64,000 bases of DNA from Galaxea fascicularis (lineage: Eukaryota; Cnidaria; Anthozoa; Scleractinia; Euphylliidae): assembly GCA_948470475.1 (NCBI GenBank), contig OX419335.1:40766525-40830524 (forward strand). Direction: 5' to 3'. A program made the translations under genes and the position numbers. Positions 1 to 8,821 of this stretch are shown one piece after another. The notes beneath the pieces were generated by a model, which worked only from the letters and a program-made list of their open reading frames with translations, had not been told where the DNA came from and searched no databases. The first letter of the stretch is position 1, and each line of letters starts with the position of its first letter.

Positions 1-2
1 AC

Positions 3-923
3 CAGTGTCACGAAAAAGACGGCCGCGATATTGCATTGCCAAAATCGAGTATCCCACTGCTTAAAAACGGCGTCTGTTTTTTTTCCTTGCCAAAATTGAA
101 AGTAGTCTTTCAGAGCAGCAACGACGTTCCTGTCGTTCACAAAGAGAGGTACGAGGGCCAAAGGAAACGGACTACAGTCCTTGTCTATAATCGCAATCAA
201 CGCTCGGCGAGCGGCACACGTCACCTCGGGTATCTCAGGCACTTTGGGAACTGATCCGACGACCTTGAGAACTGCACTGTGAAACGTCAGCAGATCGCAT
301 CGTTTCGGACAAATCACCAGACCATCCAAGTACGCGTGATCGTCCACCAGTCGACTGCAAAAGGCTTTAAGTCGGTTCGAAATTTCGCTGGGAAGATGAG
401 CCATCGAACCAAATTTTTTCATCCAAGAGGTTTGCTCGTCGGCCGTCAACGATTGCCACGCACTTTTCGTCCACTGTTTCGCACGACTTCCTCCCTTGAC
501 AGCCGCAGCAACAACTTGGATGAAACGCCAAGTTCGGAAAATGCGAGGTACGTCGTCGTTCCCCTCGCGGGCAAAAAATTGCCACAGGGCTACAAGTCGA
601 TGCAACTCCGTACTAGACGAGAGCCGTGCCTTCAGTTCGGAACATCCGGTCTCGCTGTCGTTGGTCTCTGGGCAGGCCAACTGGATCACTCTTCGTTCCG
701 ACTTCTCTAGATCTCGCCAAGCCGATTCGACGTTCGTATTCTTGTAGACACAGGTAAGGAAATAAGCAAATCGCACGCGTTGGTGTTCAAGTCCCAGTCC
801 CGTTGCATCCACGTATCCACGTTGAACGCACAACACAAAACATCTGGCATTTCCATCGTATACGACGAAGGGAACGTACGTCAGAACCCTTTCTACGAGG
901 GCATCGTCTATAATAGATCCCAT
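3..923 (-). CDS. Unknown protein, 3' end outside window
   Basis: An uninterrupted minus-strand frame runs from an ATG at 923 to the left edge, giving 307 codons without a stop. The ATG has a purine at -3 and G at +4, and it overlaps the end of the upstream gene by 16 nt, which is typical of this region. An in-frame ATG at 980 is also possible. The visible part is mixed alpha/beta in character, rich in Trp, Lys and Val, with no membrane segment or motif I recognise. It is the last visible gene of a minus-strand run of four. The stop codon lies outside the window, so length and C-terminal features are unknown. Confidence 0.7.
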   Translation of the reverse strand, partial: MGSIIDDALVERVLTYVPFVVYDGNARCFVLCVQRGYVDATGLGLEHQRVRFAYFLTCVYKNTNVESAWRDLEKSERRVIQLACPETNDSETGCSELKARLSSSTELHRLVALWQFFAREGNDDVPRIFRTWRFIQVVAAAVKGGSRAKQWTKSAWQSLTADEQTSWMKKFGSMAHLPSEISNRLKAFCSRLVDDHAYLDGLVICPKRCDLLTFHSAVLKVVGSVPKVPEIPEVTCAARRALIAIIDKDCSPFPLALVPLFVNDRNVVAALKDYFQFWQGKKTDAVFKQWDTRFWQCNIAAVFFVTL

Positions 924-1648
924 GACCTCTTGATCATAGCGAATAACATGATCGTAAACATGATGATAACCAAACACCATTCCCAGAACCCAAACACCGT
1001 TTTTTTTCTTGGAAAGTCAATGCCGTCAATTTTGCTTTTTTCCTCCAATTGTTTCGATCCGGTGACCACTTCCACAGCGAATGAATGGTCCGAGATGCTA
1101 GAGTTCAAGTAACACCAAATGCCGTGTATCGAATACTCGGTCATTCTGTCCAATTCGTGAATCCATGCCGTGATGTCGAACATGGGATACGAGCGAACGT
1201 CTTGGCACGTTATCCTTCCCAGGTTGGTCCCAGGAGTGGCAGTGTACACGACTTTGCCTCCCGCGACCTTCGAGACGGCGTCGGCAATAACGCTTTCGCC
1301 ACAGAGACAAACGCGAGGTTCACCTCTCTGCCAAGTCGTGGCCGGGGGTGGCTTCACCGCTTTGAGCTCCGTCGTGGTAGATTCATGTAAGATTCCCAAG
1401 CACATTCCGTGCTTCTCGGTCCAAAAGACGACCAAACAAAGTCGACCCTCCGTTTGGAGTGATTGCATGGTGTGGTTTATCGTCAAGACGTCCACGGGAT
1501 AAAGCCGTGAAATCTTGTTGACGTCTATGAATCCAACGCAATATCCTTGTGTCGACCTTTTGGAGGCACGAGAGACGTCCATTTTAAACTGTTCGTATAT
1601 TTCATCGAAGACGGCATCGCAACACGTGCACCTCTCGGCTGGATCCAT
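908..1648 (-). CDS. Tail-anchored membrane protein
   Basis: This 246-residue protein has no N-terminal signal. Near its C-terminus is one hydrophobic segment of about 22 residues (from VFGFWEWCLVIIMF), followed by a short basic tail. That is a tail-anchored topology with nearly the whole protein in the cytoplasm or nucleoplasm. The N-terminus has a Cys cluster (CTCC) and further Cys residues around 90 to 130. I chose the ATG at 1648 because the upstream in-frame codon is GTG. Herpesvirus nuclear egress membrane subunits have similar size and topology, but I see no diagnostic motif, so that assignment is only a hypothesis. It overlaps the next gene by 16 nt. Confidence 0.7.
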   Translation of the reverse strand: MDPAERCTCCDAVFDEIYEQFKMDVSRASKRSTQGYCVGFIDVNKISRLYPVDVLTINHTMQSLQTEGRLCLVVFWTEKHGMCLGILHESTTTELKAVKPPPATTWQRGEPRVCLCGESVIADAVSKVAGGKVVYTATPGTNLGRITCQDVRSYPMFDITAWIHELDRMTEYSIHGIWCYLNSSISDHSFAVEVVTGSKQLEEKSKIDGIDFPRKKTVFGFWEWCLVIIMFTIMLFAMIKRSWDLL

Positions 1649-1652
1649 CACA

Positions 1653-1874
1653 CTAGGGTCCTCTCGGTCTTCGTCGATCCAGACGAATGGTTTCGTTCAA
1701 TACGAAATCTCTCGTTTTTAATACGACCCCTTTTTGGACCAACACAGTTTTGGTGGTGGTGATTAAAATGCCCCATTCGGGTAATCCGCGAGAGAACTGG
1801 TCCGCGTCCTCTGAGGCGGACGATTGTGCGCAAAGACTACAGAACGTCGCCACCAAAAACCACACCTTTAACAT
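1653..1874 (-). CDS. Small secreted protein
   Basis: This 73-residue frame starts at an ATG with a clear signal peptide: a Lys followed by a hydrophobic core (VWFLVATFCSLCAQ) and a likely cut after SSA. The mature part is about 50 residues, with one N-glycosylation sequon (NET) and a basic Arg-rich end. It ends 4 nt before the ATG of the tail-anchored gene, in the same direction, so the two may share a transcript. It could be a short secreted factor or the first exon of a spliced membrane protein. I do not recognise it. Confidence 0.5.
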   Translation of the reverse strand: MLKVWFLVATFCSLCAQSSASEDADQFSRGLPEWGILITTTKTVLVQKGVVLKTRDFVLNETIRLDRRRPRGP

Positions 1875-1952
1875 ATCGACCCGTGGTACAATAGACGATG
1901 TCGACGCTAATGCTATTCCTCGTATGCCTTTCCGGTGGCATAGTCGTTAACG

Positions 1953-2921
1953 TCAAAACAGTTGCACCAGCACTTTTTGGACCAGCGACGGCGGAATCTT
2001 GCCGGCCCATAGTTTTGGAGGAACCAACAAAGTTGGAATTCGAGACGCCCACGTGTGTGTCACGTAGCCAATTAGATGAACGATCAAGTAGGCTACCCAA
2101 AAGGCAAGACACGCCGTCCACGCGGTGGGATCGAGGATCAGGATCACGGCAAACGCTGCGAGCGACACCACCAAAATGGTCACGTAAGACAACAGACACA
2201 CAAAGACGCTGCAAATGCGAAGAAGCGCCGATGATTGTGTCATCAGAGAGGGAGCGACCGCAGCACTGCCCAAGATCAAAAAACAAACGACGAGAGGAAA
2301 CACGTGCTCTTCGAGTACGATCCTAGCAAAGACTTCTGTCCAGAGGCAAGCTGCAAAACGTCGGTACCGACGACGACGAGTGAGGCTGTGGTTTAGCCTC
2401 GGATGATGAAAGTAGTTCCACCGACTTGGATGATGACCCAGTCCTACCAAACCCATCACAGTCTGTTCGCATTCGTGGCGAGACGGATACCGCGTCTTCT
2501 CGACCGACTGATACACGAGATGAACAGTGGACCTTAGTTCTTCTGCTTCTTCGCGTTTTCCCTTTACTGCCACGAGAGCGTAAGGGTACACCAAAGCTAC
2601 CAGCCACGCAATAGCGCCACTCGTCAGACAGATTAGGGTAGAACTATCCAAAGAAACGCGGGCCTTACGCTGCCAGTCAAACGAACACGCGCGAGAGGAA
2701 ACAGAGGTCGTATAATCGGGTCGACAGCCATACACGTTGTGTCGTTCCCAAAAGAAGAAGCGACCCACCACGATGAAGCCACTCCCGGTAACCAAGAGAA
2801 GTACGGACGTAAAAAAACCTCCTCTCGATATTACGAGGGACATGATGCCTGCAGACATGTATCGCTGGAGAAGGCGCAGGCGTATAAGATCGTCGTTCTG
2901 GTACACTGTCGACGATAGCAT
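1953..2921 (-). CDS. Multi-pass membrane protein
   Basis: This 322-residue protein has about five hydrophobic segments: one near residues 25-50, one near 95-115, and three in the C-terminal half that include runs such as VFPLVVCFLILGSAAV and SYVTILVVSLAAFAVILIL. A basic loop (TRRRRYRRF) precedes the third segment. The ATG at 2921 is chosen because the in-frame codon nine positions upstream is TTG. It is divergent from the gene at 3003 with an 81 nt gap that must hold both promoters. The family is not recognised. Multi-span envelope proteins are common in herpesviruses, so an envelope role is plausible but not shown. Confidence 0.65.
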   Translation of the reverse strand: MLSSTVYQNDDLIRLRLLQRYMSAGIMSLVISRGGFFTSVLLLVTGSGFIVVGRFFFWERHNVYGCRPDYTTSVSSRACSFDWQRKARVSLDSSTLICLTSGAIAWLVALVYPYALVAVKGKREEAEELRSTVHLVYQSVEKTRYPSRHECEQTVMGLVGLGHHPSRWNYFHHPRLNHSLTRRRRYRRFAACLWTEVFARIVLEEHVFPLVVCFLILGSAAVAPSLMTQSSALLRICSVFVCLLSYVTILVVSLAAFAVILILDPTAWTACLAFWVAYLIVHLIGYVTHTWASRIPTLLVPPKLWAGKIPPSLVQKVLVQLF

Positions 2922-3002
2922 GATTAGACAACAAAAACTCCTCGGCAAAGGGTCATTAACGCGCGTTCATTTATTGGGTACCATATAGACCGTTATACCG
3001 CC

Positions 3003-4178
3003 ATGTCAATGACGTACGAATCGCGAATTCTACTGTCGGAATTTTGGGCCAAGAATTATCTCGGTGGTGGAGTCACGACGGTAGAGCTGTATCTTTCGTC
3101 ATCGCTGAAAGGCACGGGACGGAGCGCAATGAATACGTTGCGTTTGGAGACTACAGAGAACAAGCGCAATTGGTTTGTCATCCGATTTAAGAAGGATGGC
3201 CGACGTGTAGAGATGCCGATCGGGAAGGACGATTTTGTGGACCCAAAAACTCTGGACAGACTTGCGTTTGACCTCGGATGGGTCGATTCAAAGGAATGGG
3301 ACGACAACCAGGTGTCTTGGCGACTCGACACCACCGAAGAAAGAAAACCCCTATCTATTTACGCTTTTGTCGTCGTCGCCTCTCGAACGACCGTCTGCAA
3401 TCTATTTGATGCCACCCAAGATGGCACAGACTACACTTGGGTGCCTTTGAACGCCCTTTTTTCAGATTTGCCAAATGGTGCCACTTTTGTAGGATGGAAG
3501 AAAGCAGCCAAAGAGGCAGCAAAGTTGCAATTGGAGAAGGTGGACAAAAAGTACATGTTTGAAAAATTGTTTCCACCCCTCTATCGCGATTACATAAGAA
3601 CTCTTCTACATCTACCCATTGCAGTCAATGGCAAGATCGTCAAGACCGTCGATTTTCGCAATGCCGATCCCAGAGCATTTAGAGCACTGTTAGATCACAG
3701 CGAAGCCTTCAATCCTGATGATATGTTTTATGCAATGGTTGCATTTCGAGTAAAGATCGGAGTCTCTAAGAAGGGAACACTCTTGGCATTTCCTCATCTT
3801 CCTGCTCGATCAGCCTCCACAAACTTCATCAGGCTGACAAGGAGCGACATCCCACAGGGGGCCGACGTCGTGCCCGTGGAAACCTCAACACCCAGACCAC
3901 ACTGGCATGCTCAATTTCCGATCGTAAACACCCAAGACTGTGTCGTATTGGACATGTCAACACTGAGTTTTTGGTCCTCGTTCCATGTCGCTTATTACTT
4001 GCGGGAGAACATATTTCCGCGCTCATCACATAGCGTTCTAGACGACGTGATCATCGCAGTTTTCTCCTGGAGAATGAGGTGGGCGTATACATTTGACAAG
4101 CCCCTCCCCTTACCCTTTAAGTCAAAGAGAGACACCCACAGCCGCGTCTACATCTCCCTTCTAAAACCGTGGTACTAG
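3003..4178 (+). CDS. Unknown protein, 391 aa
   Basis: This uninterrupted plus-strand frame starts at an ATG in a fair Kozak context (GCC before ATG). A TATA-like CATATAG lies about 20 nt upstream, and AATAAA at 4201 lies shortly after the stop. The protein is soluble-looking, with a Lys-rich middle (residues about 165-185), no signal peptide and no transmembrane segment. The N-terminal 120 residues look like mixed beta strands. I do not recognise the family. Position gives no hint beyond its being a single gene between two minus-strand clusters, with its own promoter and poly(A) signal. Confidence 0.75.
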   Translation: MSMTYESRILLSEFWAKNYLGGGVTTVELYLSSSLKGTGRSAMNTLRLETTENKRNWFVIRFKKDGRRVEMPIGKDDFVDPKTLDRLAFDLGWVDSKEWDDNQVSWRLDTTEERKPLSIYAFVVVASRTTVCNLFDATQDGTDYTWVPLNALFSDLPNGATFVGWKKAAKEAAKLQLEKVDKKYMFEKLFPPLYRDYIRTLLHLPIAVNGKIVKTVDFRNADPRAFRALLDHSEAFNPDDMFYAMVAFRVKIGVSKKGTLLAFPHLPARSASTNFIRLTRSDIPQGADVVPVETSTPRPHWHAQFPIVNTQDCVVLDMSTLSFWSSFHVAYYLRENIFPRSSHSVLDDVIIAVFSWRMRWAYTFDKPLPLPFKSKRDTHSRVYISLLKPWY

Positions 4179-4200
4179 TTCAGAGAGAATCGTACCAACC

Positions 4201-4206
4201 AATAAA
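4201..4206 (+). terminator. Poly(A) signal of the 3003 gene
   Basis: AATAAA lies 22 nt after the stop codon of the plus-strand gene. A second AATAAA occurs near 4247. Confidence 0.6.
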
Positions 4207-4468
4207 CAATGTTCTCCGTTTCTGTTATTGTTCAACTATCGCCGTCAAATAAACAAAGATAATGAAGACCGTTCAGTTGTCATCTGTGTTATCTGGGTCA
4301 CGATTGAAATGATCACGATCTACTACGCGAGTTATTTTACATTATACCTCGGAACGAACAGACACTCCAGCACCTCATCTCACATCAACTGGTGACCTGG
4401 AAGAGAAAGGCGTGACAAAAGATCGACCCTGTAGATATGACAAAATGACATTTCTTTATTATCTCGTA

Positions 4469-4478
4469 TGTATATAGG

Positions 4479-4535
<57 letters not shown>

Positions 4536-4572
4536 CATATATAATATATATATAATATACATACATATATAC
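4469..4572. repeat. (TA)n microsatellite inside the viral region
   Basis: About 100 nt of nearly pure TA repeat lies between the 3' ends of the 3003 gene and the TRAF-like gene. Its composition matches the host microsatellites further right, not the surrounding viral genes. The rest of 4207-4586 holds a second AATAAA and minus-strand AATAAAG (about 4452-4458), and no further gene. Confidence 0.9.
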
Positions 4573-4586
4573 AGATGTTTACATAT

Positions 4587-6140
4587 TCACAAATGGTCAA
4601 GTAAAAAGGGGGGCATCGATCTGGTGTCCACAGTTATCAAAAAGTAAATGGTATCTTTAACTAAGAGACCTCCTCTTGGGTCCAAGAGCTCGTCCAAAGT
4701 ACAAAACGTTTGGAAACCGTAAGGTAAGTTCATTCTAGAGGCGGGCTTTTGGAAACTGACATCATTTGGGTCTGGTTCGAGAAACCGTACAATATTCTCT
4801 TTTCCGTTTTGATTTAAGAGACGGATGTACACTTTGTTCATAAATGGCCACTGAAGAAAGTCGTCGTGGTCCCCTCGCAAGATAGCGAAGAACACGGACA
4901 TGTGAGATCCTTTGTAACGTCCATCCCCGTTCAGCTTGGCTCTTGCACAGAACTTGTATCCGCATCGGCTTACGTTGAACGGGGGGCTCTCATTTCCGCA
5001 TATTTCTCCTCTCCGCTCCTTTTCCATCACCTCTTTCACGTTGTCGACTTTCCAGAGAAACGAAACATTCACAGAGTCATTCTCCACTCTCTGGAGACGA
5101 TGTACGATGTTGTTCCACACGCTTTCCTGGAATCCCATATTGTTTTCCAATACTGAAATCCTCGTTTCGTGGGCTCTCATGACGTAAGGGTCCCATGAAA
5201 AACTATTACCCTGTGACTCCTTTGTAGATGCAGCTTGAGATCGAATAAACTGCAGCACTTCGTCCATTTGCGTTGCCAGAACCTGAATCTTTTCTGTTTC
5301 CATGGTCGGCTTATCAGCCTGAAACATCTTTTGTAAAGCATCCGTAACTTCTCCAATATTGTCGAGGACAGATTCGCACCGTTCGATTTTCTGTTGCAGT
5401 TTACAATTTTGTTCAACAAGGTTCGTTATTACATTCTGCTTTTCTTTGTCTGATTTGGCCAAGAACATCAAGTGAAGATCGATGCTTTGTCGTCGGTGCT
5501 CCTCTTGTTCTTTCCGAGTACCTCGAAATGTGCATCCGTAGTCTGCTAATTGACAGGGGTGAATTGCATTAGGACAGTGACTCGACAGGTGGTCTTCCAA
5601 CGTTCGGCGTAGAATGTTCGTTGCACTACATGCACGAGGGCATTCTAATGGAATGTCCAGACATTGCAAACGGTGATCATCCATTTGTTTTAATTTCACA
5701 TACTGGGAACAATACTGGCACGACACCAGACGATGTTCGCAGTCGTCCCTTTGGTGAAGCTTCAAATTCTTCCGACTAGTCGTCACGCCGCATTCTGGAC
5801 ACGCTACATCCGCATAGTCACAGTCACTTTCGTGTTTGTCCAAGCCCCCGACGATACCCTCCCAAGTACATCCTTTATCTCTGAAGCAACAATGGCAGCC
5901 CTTGTCTAGCATTTCTCGTTGATAAAACTTGTCAGGGAAGAATTCGTCGATGCGTGTTTTGTCAAAGGGGCAAATAAAAATGCCGGCGTCGTTAGTGATG
6001 TCGCTCATGCAAGATCCACAAAAACGATGTCCACACGATGATTGGTGCACATCTTGCCGCGGCAGATCTCTGCATAAGGGGCACAATTCGTCCTTGTCGG
6101 GCATCGACTTCAGACGATCCTTAAGCGGTTTCCAAGACAT
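4587..6140 (-). CDS. TRAF-like RING/zinc-finger/coiled-coil/MATH protein
   Basis: This 517-residue protein has the full domain order of a TNF-receptor-associated factor. A RING finger starts at CPLC (Cys 20 and 23) with a CGHRFCGSC core. Several TRAF-type zinc fingers follow, to about residue 220, then a long coiled coil to about 360, and a C-terminal MATH/TRAF-C domain beginning near VSFLWKV. TRAFs trimerise through the coiled coil, bind receptor tails through MATH and act as E3 ubiquitin ligases in NF-kB and JNK signalling. The ATG at 6140 is chosen because upstream in-frame codons are GTG or absent, and the paralogue at 6503-7000 starts at the same point. A host gene captured by the virus and used to redirect immune signalling is the likely explanation. 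A host gene inserted later is the alternative. The frame is intact. Confidence 0.9.
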   Translation of the reverse strand: MSWKPLKDRLKSMPDKDELCPLCRDLPRQDVHQSSCGHRFCGSCMSDITNDAGIFICPFDKTRIDEFFPDKFYQREMLDKGCHCCFRDKGCTWEGIVGGLDKHESDCDYADVACPECGVTTSRKNLKLHQRDDCEHRLVSCQYCSQYVKLKQMDDHRLQCLDIPLECPRACSATNILRRTLEDHLSSHCPNAIHPCQLADYGCTFRGTRKEQEEHRRQSIDLHLMFLAKSDKEKQNVITNLVEQNCKLQQKIERCESVLDNIGEVTDALQKMFQADKPTMETEKIQVLATQMDEVLQFIRSQAASTKESQGNSFSWDPYVMRAHETRISVLENNMGFQESVWNNIVHRLQRVENDSVNVSFLWKVDNVKEVMEKERRGEICGNESPPFNVSRCGYKFCARAKLNGDGRYKGSHMSVFFAILRGDHDDFLQWPFMNKVYIRLLNQNGKENIVRFLEPDPNDVSFQKPASRMNLPYGFQTFCTLDELLDPRGGLLVKDTIYFLITVDTRSMPPFLLDHL

Positions 6141-6502
6141 GATAATCAATGAGAATGGGTAGAGAATAGCCCTGGCTTCAAAAAAATATAACTCAGAGTC
6201 GTGTAGCAATTTCTCTGGTAATGAGGACACTCGGTAAAAAAAAGAGAGGCGGCCGACGCAGATCGATTCCAGATCAATTGCATCTGAGATCTCAGATACG
6301 ACTTGGGCGGGAATAACCGTGTGACAAATTGCAAAAGTATCACTTTTCTTTATTTCGTCTATTTAAGCGACGAGATACTCAAACAAGCAAAACAATAGAC
6401 ACCAAGACAGACATGATAATTCAAAACTGCCATGCTTTCAAAGAACAGATTATCAAATAAAGATGTTGGCATGTTATGTGTATGCGCAGGCACTGATTAA
6501 TA
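6141..6502. other. Promoter region of TRAF gene and tail of its copy
   Basis: No further gene is seen. It holds sequence resembling the region upstream of the second copy, a TATA-like TTAAATA on the minus strand near 6360, and a minus-strand AATAAAG near 6350 that could end the copy at 6503. Confidence 0.5.
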
Positions 6503-7000
6503 TCAATCTTTGGACTGTTTTGCAATTCTTTCTAAGCAATTAAGCAGCAACCGATACCCTTCCGTTTGCTTTAGTTCGTCCTCCGTTAACGGTTCTTCGT
6601 CCTCTTCACTTTCCCTTAGAGGCTCTGCACTCTTCTTTCTTATCAGAGATCTCTGTCGTCTTTTACCATATATTCTCTCTAACGCATCCTGTGATAATCG
6701 CGGAAATTCTATGTCAACGGGCGTTGATGATTTAGTTACTACGTCGTCGTAGTCGCAGTCGCCTTCGTGTTTGTCCAAGTCGCCGACGGTACCCTCCTTA
6801 GTACATCCTTTATCTCGGATGCAAGACTGGCACCCGTCTATGTGCGTGTCTTCGTTGCCAGTGATGGAAGACCCATAAAAGCCATGTCCAAACGATGACT
6901 GTTTCACATCTTGTTGTGACAAATCGCTGCATACGGGGCACAATTCGTCCTTGTCGGGTATCGACTTCAGGTGATCCTTTCCCGGTTTCAAAGACATCAT
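6503..7000 (-). pseudogene. Decayed partial copy of the TRAF-like gene
   Basis: The 165-residue product begins like the neighbouring TRAF-like protein (KDELCPVCSDL against KDELCPLCRDL), and it matches in the zinc-finger stretch around DKGCTKEGTVGDLDKHEGDCDY. Several RING cysteines are replaced: the CGHRFCGSC core reads FGHGFYGSS. Part of the RING and all later fingers, the coiled coil and MATH are missing. The C-terminal 80 residues are a different, acidic and Arg-rich sequence. The region upstream of each start (6141-6360 and 7001-7230) is also alike, so this is a tandem duplication. It may be a pseudogene, or a short remodelled protein that no longer has ligase activity but could compete with the full one. 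The frame is open. Confidence 0.75.
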
Positions 7001-7229
7001 AATAACCGAGAATGGGTAGGGAAAAACACAGAGTCACCTAGCAAATCCTCTGGTAATGAGGGCACTCCTGAAGGAAAAGAGAGACAAATGATACAGATCG
7101 ATTCCAGATCGATTGCAATAACCGAGTGACAAACTGCAAAGCACCACTCTTCGCTCTCGTCTTTTATCGCTTGCGCATCGAACACCATAAAACGAACGCG
7201 CGACGTTGCAACGTACAATTTTGTTCTCG

Positions 7230-8162
7230 CTAATAATTTTGATCATCTTTGAAGTGCACGTGCTTCTCGATGGATGGATAAAGTCTTTCTTGGTTTGGAG
7301 CGACGTCTTGTGGATTCAATCTCGTGGGAAGTGGCGTGGGAGGTCGCGTGAGACGCTGACTGTCTTCGATCGAAGGTGGTGGGGCAGAGGCAATAACCGG
7401 AGAATGCAACTGGGCGGGCGATCGTCTTCGCGATCGCACCAACGATATCAGGTAGGCCGATCGCACAATCGAGACCATGCCGTTTTTACCGATCATGACA
7501 GAAAATGCGATCGTTCCGTGCGCATACATGACCGCCCTCAGCGTCAGCATCGATCCATTGAGAGCGATATGAATGACATGTAATCCCATGGACAGCACGT
7601 CATTGCGTACCACCTGTGTCCGAAGAATGAATTCCAGTGCCGACCACACCAACAGCACACAAGCAACGGTCATGAAACCACCACAGTATTTCGCTGGAAC
7701 ATTGTCTCCGTTATGAGCAATGGCAAAAATGGCGTCCGTTACATCAAAGGCGTTGGAAATCGCCACTACGGATGCCAGGACGAAACCAGCATCTTTAGCG
7801 CACTGTTCACCGCCGGCGACGATGCAAAGTAGGAACAAGAAAGGCGTAAGGACGTTGGCAGTATACAATAGCGCAGAATCGTGCGACGATATGTCCGTTG
7901 CCCCAAACGTGAAGGCTTGAAAAGACACGACCGTCAAGGAATAGACCAACCAGACGAACTTGGGGGGATGCATGGGCTGTGACGGTGGTCTGGTAAAGTA
8001 CCACCAGCTCATCACCAAAAACGGAAGAGCGATGAGTGCTCCTGCATAATAACGAGGGTCCTCGTGTTCCTGGGCGACATGTGCCGAGAACAGTATGCCC
8101 TGTATGATTATAGCGAGCATGAGTGCCAACCGACCCATGTCAAAGACGTATCGCGTGCTCAT
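7230..8162 (-). CDS. Multi-pass (about seven-span) membrane protein
   Basis: This 310-residue protein has about seven hydrophobic segments between residues 8 and 235, such as LALMLAIIIQGILF, ALIALPFLVMSWWYF and FLFLLCIVAGG, followed by an 80-residue polar tail rich in Pro, Ser and Arg. The layout of short loops and a long cytoplasmic tail resembles a seven-transmembrane receptor or a herpesvirus multi-span envelope protein. I see no DRY or NPxxY motif that would make it a clear GPCR. The ATG at 8162 replaces an upstream in-frame TTG. It is divergent from the gene at 8234 with a 71 nt shared promoter space. Confidence 0.7.
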   Translation of the reverse strand: MSTRYVFDMGRLALMLAIIIQGILFSAHVAQEHEDPRYYAGALIALPFLVMSWWYFTRPPSQPMHPPKFVWLVYSLTVVSFQAFTFGATDISSHDSALLYTANVLTPFLFLLCIVAGGEQCAKDAGFVLASVVAISNAFDVTDAIFAIAHNGDNVPAKYCGGFMTVACVLLVWSALEFILRTQVVRNDVLSMGLHVIHIALNGSMLTLRAVMYAHGTIAFSVMIGKNGMVSIVRSAYLISLVRSRRRSPAQLHSPVIASAPPPSIEDSQRLTRPPTPLPTRLNPQDVAPNQERLYPSIEKHVHFKDDQNY

Positions 8163-8233
8163 CTTCGCGTGCAAATTCCCAGGTCGCGATTCGAGATTAA
8201 CGATACTACGTTTTGCGCGAGTCGTACGACGAC

Positions 8234-8815
8234 ATGGCGAGCGATAGAGTACAGCAGTTAGTGAGTGATGCCATCGACCTCACAGGGGACGACGAAGATA
8301 GCATCGGCGGGGAGCAGTCCGGCGTACCCCTTCCGGGGTTTGATCCTGGTGTCGAGTGCTCTCTGTGCAAGCTTTACACCAAGGAGACCGACAATGACCG
8401 TGCACCTCGCAATGGTGACCGGGCAGTCGATACGGTGCTGCTAAAAGAACTGACCAAAACGTTTCACCAGGTTAAGTTGATGGCGCGACCGGGGCTCGTT
8501 CGGGCATATACCGAACGATTTCGCTCATTGGGTAGGACCCACTCTAACCTGTCATTCTTGGTAGACGTGACTGAAGACGAAGTACGCCGACATTACGACG
8601 AAGATCATGACGAATGCGCCGATCAGTTCCGCGATCCCAAGAAAAAAATTCAACGGGTTCTCGAAGGCGTGATGAACCTCATGCCCGATACGCTATGCGT
8701 GGAGTTAAACAAGGGAGAGAACAAAGGAAAGAGAGTAGTTCACCCGCAACGCCTCCGTGCATTTTTGGAAACTGTCAAAGTCTACGAAACTCTGTGTTCA
8801 AAAAATCCAAAATGA
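8234..8815 (+). CDS. Small acidic soluble protein
   Basis: This 193-residue protein has an acidic N-terminus (DLTGDDEDS), one CxxC pair (CSLCKLY) and a basic C-terminal half with KGENKGKR. There is no signal or membrane segment. The ATG at 8234 sits in a good context (GAC before, G after), and the longer frame begins only with TTG. It ends 6 nt before the stop of the converging gene, and the shared sequence carries a minus-strand AATAAA. Not recognised. Confidence 0.65.
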   Translation: MASDRVQQLVSDAIDLTGDDEDSIGGEQSGVPLPGFDPGVECSLCKLYTKETDNDRAPRNGDRAVDTVLLKELTKTFHQVKLMARPGLVRAYTERFRSLGRTHSNLSFLVDVTEDEVRRHYDEDHDECADQFRDPKKKIQRVLEGVMNLMPDTLCVELNKGENKGKRVVHPQRLRAFLETVKVYETLCSKNPK

Positions 8816-8821
8816 GTTTTA

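Noticed and set aside
1837..2286. Minus-strand 149-codon frame overlapping the multi-pass protein
   Set aside because: It overlaps the membrane protein in another phase and shows no feature of its own.
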